IMG/VR virus record: IMGVR_UViG_3300025853_000537
Location: 1-27,053 of that record
From: a virus
Reading direction: 5' to 3' (one strand)
Length of the DNA stretch: 27,053 nucleotides
A program made the position numbers and the translations under genes. Positions 14,116 through 18,878 of the stretch are shown here, piece after piece (the stretch's first letter is position 1; each line of letters opens with the position of its first letter). The notes beneath the pieces were generated by a model, which did not search any database, was not told the origin of the DNA, and worked only from the letters and a program-made list of their open reading frames with translations.

Positions 14116-14825
14116 TGCCACAAATTAATGATGTAAGGATTGAAGAAATATCCGCAACTGGTATTCCACCCATAAGAAGTATTTTTACTGGTCCACCTAT
14201 ATCATTACCAAATTCCCCACCAGTTACTTTAACTATTGGAACACCGATAGTCGATGTTCCTGGATGTGTAGAAGCAAATCTTAATGGTCCGGGATTAGTT
14301 AAAGATGATCCAAATGGAAATGTTGTTTTTTGTGATGGTCAAGTTCCTTCTTTCAATCCAATTGAATATGATCCGGAAGAAGATGTAAAATTAACTGGAC
14401 CACCAGAAGCAATAGCACCAAAGTTAGATCTTGAAGGTGATACTAAAATACCTGAAACTCCTCAGGTTTCTATACCAAAAACACCAGAAATTACTATTCC
14501 TTCTTGTGAAATAGATGAGGAATATAATGAGCAATTTAAAAGATGTGAAAAGAAAAATAATGAAGAAACTGTAGAGATAATAGAAGAACCCACATTCGTA
14601 GAACAGTATTTACCATCAGCAAACGAAGTTATAACAACAGTTACGATTGCTATGGCAGCAGCAACAGCAGCAGTCTTTGGTAAACCATTAGCAGAGATTT
14701 TATTAAAGTTAATCAAACCCCTTGTAAAGAAAGTAGTTCAGAAAGCAAAAGATAAAGTTGGTGTCAAGGAAGTGGTGCTCTCTGTGAGTGAGAGACGACA
14801 GTTACAAAGAGACTTGAGGAAGTAG
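14115..14825 (+). CDS. Proline-rich protein with C-terminal membrane helix
   Basis: A 236-aa protein. Residues 1-~140 are low-complexity and Pro-rich with repeats of the type TGPPISLP, PVTLTIGTPIVDVPGCVE, TGPPEAIAPKL and IPETPQVSIPKTPEITIPSC, probably extended. Four cysteines in this part suggest an extracytoplasmic or virion location. Residues ~170-190 (ITTVTIAMAAATAAVFGKPL) form a hydrophobic segment, followed by a strongly basic helix (LIKPLVKKVVQKAKDKVG) and a charged tail. I recall similar Pro-rich proteins in cyanophages as virion or hypothetical proteins. Translationally coupled to the 36-aa gene and followed by a terminator. Confidence 0.65.
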   Translation: MPQINDVRIEEISATGIPPIRSIFTGPPISLPNSPPVTLTIGTPIVDVPGCVEANLNGPGLVKDDPNGNVVFCDGQVPSFNPIEYDPEEDVKLTGPPEAIAPKLDLEGDTKIPETPQVSIPKTPEITIPSCEIDEEYNEQFKRCEKKNNEETVEIIEEPTFVEQYLPSANEVITTVTIAMAAATAAVFGKPLAEILLKLIKPLVKKVVQKAKDKVGVKEVVLSVSERRQLQRDLRK

Positions 14826-14846
14826 ACCACTTCCTAAACTGTCACA

Positions 14847-14872
14847 GCACTCCTTCACATGGGTGCTTTTTT
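14847..14872 (+). terminator. Rho-independent terminator
   Basis: GCACTCC (14847-14853), loop TTCACA, then GGGTGC (14861-14866), followed by six T. A further hairpin (AGGAAGT, loop AGACC, ACTTCCT at 14817-14835) overlaps the gene end. Confidence 0.7.
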
Positions 14873-14950
14873 ATTGTATGATGACTTCATACACATCAAA
14901 TTTATAATTAATTTTATTAAAAGAAATGTTCTCACAGAAAAAAACTAACA

Positions 14951-15268
14951 ATGAAATTGTATCTTGATGATGTAAGAACACCACCAGAAGGTTGGACTCT
15001 CGTATCAACTGTAAAGGATATGATGTTCTTAACAGCAACTGAAAATCCTACTCATATCTCTTTAGATCACGACCTTGGAGATACAGATCCAGATTATACT
15101 GGATATGACTTTATGAATTGGTTAGAAAAGGCAGTTTTCTCTGGTGAATATACTAAAGACGACTTTCCAATCATTACATTTCACACAGACAATCCAGTAG
15201 GTCTTCAAAATATGAGAAGATCTTTGGCAAGTATTAATCGTATGCTACTAATTCTATATCCACATTAA
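14951..15268 (+). CDS. cREC-type receiver-domain protein
   Basis: A 105-aa protein matching the cyclic-phosphate processing receiver (cREC) family, a receiver-like fold without a usual two-component partner. Features are MKLYLDDVRTPPEGW at the N terminus (the acidic pair D6-D7), the ISLDHDLGD strand with the phosphoacceptor-position aspartates, TGYDFMNWLE, and IITFHTDNPVGLQNM, where a His takes the place near the conserved Ser/Thr and Lys of true receivers. The family is known from bacterial genomes and phages, often near RNA or nucleotide signalling genes; its role here is unknown. It stands alone between terminators and minus-strand genes, and its stop overlaps the convergent gene's stop. 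Confidence 0.8.
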   Translation: MKLYLDDVRTPPEGWTLVSTVKDMMFLTATENPTHISLDHDLGDTDPDYTGYDFMNWLEKAVFSGEYTKDDFPIITFHTDNPVGLQNMRRSLASINRMLLILYPH

Positions 15269-15942
15269 CGAGGAATAGAATGACGATGAGGGGCAATAGC
15301 ATTCTTATTCATGACTGTCACATCGGCACATAACTTTGCCATTTCTGTGCCAGGAGTGAATAAGATCCCTTCCTTCATTAGATTTCCACAAGTCTTAAGT
15401 CTTGCCAGTTCAAAATCTAATCTTTTATTGGCAGTTAGTTGTCTCTGTAAAGCAATTTGTGTTGATGCTGCTTCTTTACACTGGTCTTGTAACTTTCGGT
15501 CCAGTGGACGACTCCATGTAGCAGAGAAACCTACAGATAAATTATAATTATCTTTCTGTCCAGTTCTGGTTCTCTTTTCAAAAATTATATCTCCTGGATT
15601 ATCAATCCTTCCATCTCCATCTAAATCACTAACATCATATACTGGATCATTAAAAAATGGTTCGTATGGTTTAGCAGCAGATATAGCACCTGTCACATAG
15701 GGTGTAAAGTTGAGAGTGGGACCTTGACACTGTATACCTCCACCGTAGGTGTTTGTAATGTAAGGTCCCTGAAGGACTTGTATAGCTTGGTTTGTAACAC
15801 TGCCTGAGGAGTTAGCAACAGGATTAGCAGTAGCAGAAACACCACCAACAGTTTCAGCATAAGATGGATTTGCAAATAATAATGTTATTGTGAGAATACT
15901 TTTAGATACTTTATTTCTTGTAAGTAGTTTTTGGATCATCAT
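15265..15942 (-). CDS. Exported protein with EF-hand-like DxDGDG segment
   Basis: A 225-aa protein if started at the tandem ATGs 15942/15939; the frame is open up to 15999. The N terminus is basic then hydrophobic (KSILTITLLFANPSYA), a signal peptide cleaved before ETVGG. The mature part is Gly/Asn/Thr-rich (GVSATANPVANSSGS), with DVSDLDGDGRIDNPGD, a calcium-binding-like loop, then beta-type NYNLSVGFSATWSRPLD and a C-terminal helix with cysteines (ARLKTCGN, LCADV). Third gene of a minus-strand set of exported proteins. Its stop shares TTAA with the convergent cREC gene. No enzyme motif; possibly a surface or envelope protein. Confidence 0.65.
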   Translation of the reverse strand: MMIQKLLTRNKVSKSILTITLLFANPSYAETVGGVSATANPVANSSGSVTNQAIQVLQGPYITNTYGGGIQCQGPTLNFTPYVTGAISAAKPYEPFFNDPVYDVSDLDGDGRIDNPGDIIFEKRTRTGQKDNYNLSVGFSATWSRPLDRKLQDQCKEAASTQIALQRQLTANKRLDFELARLKTCGNLMKEGILFTPGTEMAKLCADVTVMNKNAIAPHRHSIPR

Positions 15943-15964
15943 AATTTTGTTGGAATTATTAAAT

Positions 15965-16414
15965 TTATTGACTAAAAATTGAAGTCGTATCAGTTGCACT
16001 TTCTATTTCTGTTACTCTTTGTATTATTGTTTGATTACTTAATCCTGGACCCTGATAAGTTTCTGTAAATTGGAATGCCTTTCCTGGGTTTGTTTGTTTC
16101 CAATTTTGAGAATCTGTTTGTAATCCAGTCAATGTTGAAGTCACTCCATCAATAGTATTGGTGGTTACTACTTGGGGAAGATTGATTTTCCCATCAGTTG
16201 TTTCTACATTAGTTCCAGTTACTGAATACTGATAACCGGTGTTATAGTCCATCGAATTGATGGTTTCTGTAATAGTTTGTTTTGTTTCTGTTCTGCTGGT
16301 TAATGAACCTTGACTGAAGTTGGGAACAACAGGAACACTCCAAGAAGGTTGAAGTATTCCATGTACAACACCAAGAATCAATCCTATACTAATTGCTTCT
16401 TGTAAACTATTCAT
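15965..16414 (-). CDS. Exported or anchored beta-rich protein
   Basis: A 149-aa protein. The N terminus (LQEAISIGLILGVVHGILQP) is a hydrophobic signal or anchor; the rest is Thr/Ser/Gln-rich and beta-like (TETKQTITETINSMDYN). Parts resemble the upstream neighbour: YSVTGTNV versus YSVSGSNV, GKAFQFTE versus GQAFSFAE, and a C-terminal QRVTEI versus QFVSEI, suggesting diverged duplicates. Only 5 nt separate it from the upstream gene, so both are in one transcript. Function unknown; a fibrous or surface-binding protein is possible. Confidence 0.65.
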   Translation of the reverse strand: MNSLQEAISIGLILGVVHGILQPSWSVPVVPNFSQGSLTSRTETKQTITETINSMDYNTGYQYSVTGTNVETTDGKINLPQVVTTNTIDGVTSTLTGLQTDSQNWKQTNPGKAFQFTETYQGPGLSNQTIIQRVTEIESATDTTSIFSQ

Positions 16415-16419
16415 AATTA

Positions 16420-16920
16420 TTACTTAAAAATGGTGATTTCACTTACGAATTGTCCAATAGCATTTGTTCCAGGACCACCCGCAGTTAAACTAACTGTTCC
16501 AGTGGTATCGATAGAACCAGCAAGAGATCCTGCAGTACCACCTGCCTGAATAGTGTTGCTAGAATAAAGAGTCGGAATATCAAATCTACCATTAGATCCA
16601 AGATTATCATTAGTGATTACAGTATCACCAACTAATTGAGATTCTGCGAAACTAAATGCTTGACCATCAGTTGCAATACCATAAGTTCCAGAACGTATAG
16701 TTGCAGGTGCAGTTGCAGAAGATCCAGTAAGACCACCAAGATTAGTTACTGAAACATTGCTTCCAGATACTGAATAAGAAGAATCTAGACGTGTTGATGA
16801 TGTTACAGGACCATCAACGGTTAATTGAACACTCGAAGATAATCTAGATGTAAGTCCACCTGCTGATGCAGAGGATGCACTTATCAAAACCATTCCAAAA
16901 GCTAGTAATGCTTTTTTCAT
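16420..16920 (-). CDS. Exported beta-rich protein, first of the minus-strand set
   Basis: A 166-aa protein with a clear signal peptide (MKKALLAFGMVLISASSASA, cleaved near residue 20). The mature part is Ser/Thr/Gly-rich with few charged residues (LDSSYSVSGSNVSVTNLGGL, TIQAGGTAGSLAGSID, SLTAGGPGTNAIGQF) and looks like a secreted beta protein. I recall similar proteins in other cyanophages with no known function. It leads the minus-strand operon, with a T4-late-like sequence 42 nt upstream, back to back with the promoter of the plus-strand gene at 17007. Confidence 0.7.
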   Translation of the reverse strand: MKKALLAFGMVLISASSASAGGLTSRLSSSVQLTVDGPVTSSTRLDSSYSVSGSNVSVTNLGGLTGSSATAPATIRSGTYGIATDGQAFSFAESQLVGDTVITNDNLGSNGRFDIPTLYSSNTIQAGGTAGSLAGSIDTTGTVSLTAGGPGTNAIGQFVSEITIFK

Positions 16921-16954
16921 TTTTTTTTTCTTTTCTGATTTGTGGGCACTGATT

Positions 16955-16962
16955 TATTTAGT
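16955..16962 (-). promoter_or_regulatory. Possible late promoter for the minus-strand operon
   Basis: Read on the minus strand, ACTAAATA matches TATAAATA at 6 of 8 positions and sits about 42 nt before the ATG at 16920, the usual distance in this window. No other promoter for this operon is apparent. Confidence 0.35.
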
Positions 16963-16973
16963 TTCTTGTAAGT

Positions 16974-16981
16974 TATAAATA
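16974..16981 (+). promoter_or_regulatory. T4-type late promoter
   Basis: Exact TATAAATA 33 nt before the ATG at 17007. A 7-bp AT-rich hairpin (AATGAAA at 16984-16990 with TTTCATT at 16997-17003) lies in the short leader. Confidence 0.7.
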
Positions 16982-17006
16982 AAAATGAAATCTTTTTTTC
17001 ATTGAA

Positions 17007-17222
17007 ATGAACGAACAGGAAAATCATCTTTCTCAATTATTGGAGCAGAGATTAAAATTGATAGCAGAACTTGAAGGACTTAGTGAACATTCCACAAGAA
17101 CCAGAGATTTGATGCTTAAGACTCAAGGTGCTATTGAGTATCTGGAGGCAACTGGTGTCAAACTGCCAGAACCTGAACCAGAAGCAGAAGTGTCTGAGAC
17201 GGAAGTCGTAGAAGAGGGTTGA
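17007..17222 (+). CDS. Small coiled-coil protein with acidic tail
   Basis: A 71-aa protein. Residues 1-50 form a heptad-like helix (NHLSQLLEQRLKLIAELEGL, TRDLMLKTQGAIEYLEATG), followed by an acidic Pro/Glu tail (LPEPEPEAEVSETEVVEEG). It has the fold profile of a small dimeric coiled-coil protein and its own late promoter. I recall a similar gene in related cyanophages. Function unknown. The early promoter of the tRNA region overlaps its end. Confidence 0.65.
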   Translation: MNEQENHLSQLLEQRLKLIAELEGLSEHSTRTRDLMLKTQGAIEYLEATGVKLPEPEPEAEVSETEVVEEG

Positions 17223-17247
17223 CGCACAGACTAGAAGGCATTATAAT
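17219..17247 (+). promoter_or_regulatory. Host-type early promoter of the tRNA region
   Basis: TTGACG (17219-17224), 17-bp spacer, TATAAT (17242-17247). Transcription would begin near 17254 and run through tRNA-Arg and tRNA-Asn. The ~60-nt leader before tRNA-Arg has AGAGGC and GCCTCT arms that could pair, but no ORF of note. Confidence 0.7.
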
Positions 17248-17315
17248 AAACATGTTGAGAGGCAAAACACAGGTAAGAGCATCGACAAACAGATGACGCC
17301 TCTTGACTTTTTCAT

Positions 17316-17389
17316 GGGCAAGTAGCTCAGATGGAAAGAGCCACGCACTTCTAATGCGTTGGTCGGGGGTTCGAGTCCCTCCTTGCCCG
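17316..17389 (+). tRNA. tRNA-Arg(UCU)
   Basis: A canonical 74-nt cloverleaf. Acceptor GGGCAAG/CTTGCCC, D arm GCTC/GAGC with GG in the loop, anticodon stem ACGCA/TGCGT with loop CTTCTAA (anticodon TCT at 17350-17352), T arm with TTCGAGT loop. No encoded CCA. It reads AGA, a codon that looks common in these AT-rich phage genes. Confidence 0.93.
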
Positions 17390-17414
17390 TTGGAAACTTT
17401 ATGTTTCCTTATAA

Positions 17415-17487
17415 TCCCATCGACCGAGCAAGAGAACGGGCCGAACTGTTAATTCGAGATTGCTAGGGGCAGTACCTAGGATGGGAG
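17415..17487 (+). tRNA. tRNA-Asn(GUU) with non-canonical D and T loops
   Basis: A 73-nt sequence that folds as a cloverleaf of exact tRNA geometry: acceptor TCCCATC/GATGGGA, 3-bp D stem CCG/CGG, anticodon stem with four good pairs and loop CTGTTAA (anticodon GTT at 17448-17450), 5-nt variable region, and a perfect 5-bp T stem CTAGG/CCTAG. The D loop (AGCAAGAGAA) lacks the GG pair, and the T loop is GGCAGTA instead of a TTCRANY-type loop. One anticodon-stem pair (C-A) is mismatched. Either a strongly derived tRNA or a decaying one. The other three tRNAs here have normal loops. Confidence 0.65.
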
Positions 17488-17488
17488 T

Positions 17489-17536
17489 TTCTAACCTCTA
17501 AATTATTATAAATAATAATAAAGTTATAGGTTAGAA
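17489..17536 (+). promoter_or_regulatory. Start-codon-sequestering inverted repeat with late promoter in its loop
   Basis: TTCTAACCTCTAA (17489-17501) pairs with TTATAGGTTAGAA (17524-17536) at 12 of 13 positions. The 3' arm contains the only AGG ribosome-site-like triplet and ends on the A of the HNH gene's ATG. TATAAATA (17507-17514) lies in the 22-nt loop, so late RNA would lack the 5' arm. Same design as at 7886-7962. The 5' arm starts one base after tRNA-Asn. Confidence 0.75.
17507..17514 (+). promoter_or_regulatory. T4-type late promoter for the HNH gene
   Basis: Exact TATAAATA 29 nt before the ATG at 17536, between the arms of the inverted repeat. Confidence 0.75.
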
Positions 17537-18072
17537 TGTCTGGTAAAGCAGTTGTTCAATTTCGTCAAAGAAGAAAAAAATGGGCAGTTGATGCATTTGG
17601 TGGTAAGTGTGGTATTTGTGGTTATGATAAATGTGTTGAGGCATTAGAGTTTCATCACCTTGATCCATCCCAAAAAGATTTCACACTAACAGCATCTGTG
17701 GCAAATAGACAAGTATTTGTTGGAGAACTTAGAAAGTGTGTTTGTTTGTGCTCTAACTGTCATCGTGAAGTTCATTCTGGTATTGCCAATATTCCAGATA
17801 ATGTGCTAAAATTTGATGAAAGTTTTAAGGACAAACCTTTACCAGAAAAACCGAAGCACCCTTGTAAAGAGTGTGGAAAACTAACAACTATTACTCAAAC
17901 ATTCTGTTCAGTAAAATGCTCTCGCAAAAATAGAGAAGTTGCTGACTGGCCAAGTAATCGAGAGTTGCAAAAACTAGTTCTTGAAAATGGTTATTCTGCT
18001 ACTGGTAGAATGTTTGGTGTCAGTGATAATGCAGTTAGAAAACGATTAAAATCAGTGGATTTGGGTTTATAA
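17536..18072 (+). CDS. HNH homing endonuclease between tRNA genes
   Basis: A 178-aa free-standing HNH endonuclease. C25-x2-C28 (GKCGICGY) plus C72-x2-C75 (LCSNCHREVH) form the structural zinc site around the HNH fold; FHHLDP (H40, H41) gives the catalytic histidine and CHREVH the C-terminal metal ligands. A second zinc knuckle follows (CKECGK at 110-115, CSVKC at 124-128), then a helix-turn-helix (residues ~138-172, GYSATGRMFGVSDNAVRKRL) for target recognition. It lies inside the tRNA cluster, between tRNA-Asn and tRNA-Lys, suggesting tRNA-region homing (inference). Its final codons and stop overlap the first 10 nt of tRNA-Lys. Expression is probably late-only because of the hairpin at its start. 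Confidence 0.88.
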   Translation: MSGKAVVQFRQRRKKWAVDAFGGKCGICGYDKCVEALEFHHLDPSQKDFTLTASVANRQVFVGELRKCVCLCSNCHREVHSGIANIPDNVLKFDESFKDKPLPEKPKHPCKECGKLTTITQTFCSVKCSRKNREVADWPSNRELQKLVLENGYSATGRMFGVSDNAVRKRLKSVDLGL

Positions 18073-18135
18073 CTCAGTTGGTAGAGTATCGGGCTTTTAA
18101 CCTGCAAGTCGTCAGTTCGAGCCTGACTAAACCCA
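18063..18135 (+). tRNA. tRNA-Lys(UUU), 5' end overlapped by the HNH gene
   Basis: A 73-nt cloverleaf. Acceptor GGGTTTA/TAAACCC, D stem ACTC/GAGT with GG in the loop, anticodon loop CTTTTAA (anticodon TTT at 18096-18098), T stem GTCAG/CTGAC with loop TTCGAGC. The anticodon stem has one G-U pair and a T-C mismatch at its base. No encoded CCA. Its first 10 nt also encode the last codons and stop of the HNH gene. Confidence 0.9.
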
Positions 18136-18136
18136 C

Positions 18137-18165
18137 TTGACAAGAACTCAATCTTGTCTTATACT
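18137..18165 (+). promoter_or_regulatory. Host-type early promoter before tRNA-Gly
   Basis: TTGACA (18137-18142), 17-bp spacer, TATACT (18160-18165), 2 nt after tRNA-Lys. The -35 region is also part of the hairpin GACAAGA (18139-18145) / TCTTGTC (18152-18158). Confidence 0.7.
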
Positions 18166-18191
18166 ACTTCTTGTGTGAAGGAAGATGCGTC

Positions 18192-18207
18192 GGGAGAGCA
18201 ATCTCCC
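18192..18207 (+). other. GNRA-capped hairpin before tRNA-Gly
   Basis: GGGAGA, tetraloop GCAA, TCTCCC: a compact stable hairpin 5 nt before the tRNA-Gly 5' end, without a T-run. It may help 5' processing or folding of the tRNA transcript; role unproven. Confidence 0.5.
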
Positions 18208-18212
18208 ACTCT

Positions 18213-18283
18213 GCGGAATTAGTTTAGAGGCAAAACTAAAGGTTTCCAACCTTTCGTCACCAGTTCGATTCTGGTATTCCGCT
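18213..18283 (+). tRNA. tRNA-Gly(UCC)
   Basis: A 71-nt cloverleaf. Acceptor GCGGAAT/ATTCCGC, D stem GTTT/AAAC with GG in the loop, anticodon stem AAAGG/CCTTT with loop TTTCCAA (anticodon TCC at 18245-18247), T stem ACCAG/CTGGT with loop TTCGATT. No encoded CCA. Confidence 0.92.
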
Positions 18284-18307
18284 TTCGGGTTATCCGAATA
18301 CCCGAAA
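18283..18307 (+). other. Stable hairpin after tRNA-Gly
   Basis: TTTCGGGT (18283-18290), 9-nt loop, ACCCGAAA (18300-18307), a perfect 8-bp stem beginning at the tRNA discriminator base. An alternative hairpin TTCGG/CCGAA uses the loop. No T-run follows on the plus strand, so it is more likely a 3'-processing or end-protecting structure than an intrinsic terminator. Confidence 0.5.
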
Positions 18308-18317
18308 AATTGATGAG

Positions 18318-18325
18318 TATAAATA
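18318..18325 (+). promoter_or_regulatory. T4-type late promoter with long leader
   Basis: Exact TATAAATA, but 105 nt before the ATG at 18423 in place of the usual ~30-40 nt, giving a structured leader of about 90 nt. Confidence 0.65.
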
Positions 18326-18332
18326 CTCTGAA

Positions 18333-18401
18333 GTTACTGTAAGTAACGATTTACAACAGAACCAGTCGAGGTTCTTAACATCTGCGGGTAATCATTCCGC
18401 A
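18333..18401 (+). promoter_or_regulatory. Structured 5' leader: three consecutive hairpins
   Basis: Three stem-loops in the leader of the barrel-protein gene: GTTACT/AGTAAC (18333-18347), AGAACC/GGTTCT (18358-18375) and TGCGG/CCGCA (18383-18401), followed by an accessible AACGAGGAAAAC ribosome site. Such leaders can stabilise mRNA or control translation. They do not match a riboswitch class I recognise. Confidence 0.55.
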
Positions 18402-18422
18402 AGTAAAAAACGAGGAAAACAA

Positions 18423-18797
18423 ATGTTTAAAACGACTATCGCTGCAGCTGCTGTTGCTGTTGCTCTTGCCCCTGCTGCTGCCCTAGCCGGACCCTACGTC
18501 AATGTCGAAGCTAACTCCGGTTGGACGGGATCTGATTATGGTGGAACTGCTACAGACCTTCACGTTGGATATGAAGGTGAACTGGGTGAGTCTGCATCCT
18601 ACTACGTACAAGGAGGAGCTACTGTAGTCTCCCCTGATGGTGCTGAAAGCGACACTGTTCCTTCTGGTAAGGCAGGTCTCGGTCTTGCACTGACCGACGC
18701 ACTGGGTGCATATGGTGAAGTCTCCTTCGTCGGTTCAGGTGATTCTGACATCGACCGTGGTTACGGAACCAAGTTGGGTCTGAAGTACTCCTTCTGA
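18423..18797 (+). CDS. Small outer-membrane beta-barrel-like protein
   Basis: A 124-aa protein. Signal peptide MFKTTIAAAAVAVALAPAAA followed by LA/GPYVN (cleavage near residue 22). The mature ~100 residues alternate polar and hydrophobic residues with many Gly, Ser, Tyr and Asp (ATDLHVGYEGELGESASYYV, KAGLGLALTDALGAYGEVSF) and end LGLKYSF, a C-terminal Phe as in outer-membrane barrels. Close relatives are, from memory, common in cyanophages and cyanobacteria. GC content and codon choice (GCC, GTC, CTC, ACC) look higher than in neighbouring genes, fitting high expression or host origin. It has a good AGGA ribosome site, a long leader and its own terminator. Barrel function is inferred. Confidence 0.75.
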   Translation: MFKTTIAAAAVAVALAPAAALAGPYVNVEANSGWTGSDYGGTATDLHVGYEGELGESASYYVQGGATVVSPDGAESDTVPSGKAGLGLALTDALGAYGEVSFVGSGDSDIDRGYGTKLGLKYSF

Positions 18798-18823
18798 TAT
18801 CTAACATAGACATCTAGATGTTC

Positions 18824-18851
18824 GGGGACTCTGACGAGAGTCTCCTTTTTT
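18824..18851 (+). terminator. Rho-independent terminator
   Basis: GGGGACTC (18824-18831), loop TGACGA, GAGTCTCC (18838-18845), then six T; one G-U pair. A perfect 12-bp palindrome (ACATCTAGATGT, 18810-18821) precedes it. Confidence 0.88.
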
Positions 18852-18878
18852 ATGATTTAAAAAATTGTCATTAAATTT

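Noticed and set aside
17252-17296. 14-codon ORF in the leader before tRNA-Arg
   Set aside because: Starts at the expected transcription start with no ribosome site; probably chance.
18619-18813. Minus-strand ORF over the outer-membrane-type gene
   Set aside because: It is the reverse of a repetitive Gly/Asp-rich coding region and runs into the terminator.
18846-18878. Pho box in front of pstS
   Set aside because: No CTTAACCT-like tandem repeats are present in the 33-nt gap, so host PhoB control cannot be claimed from sequence.
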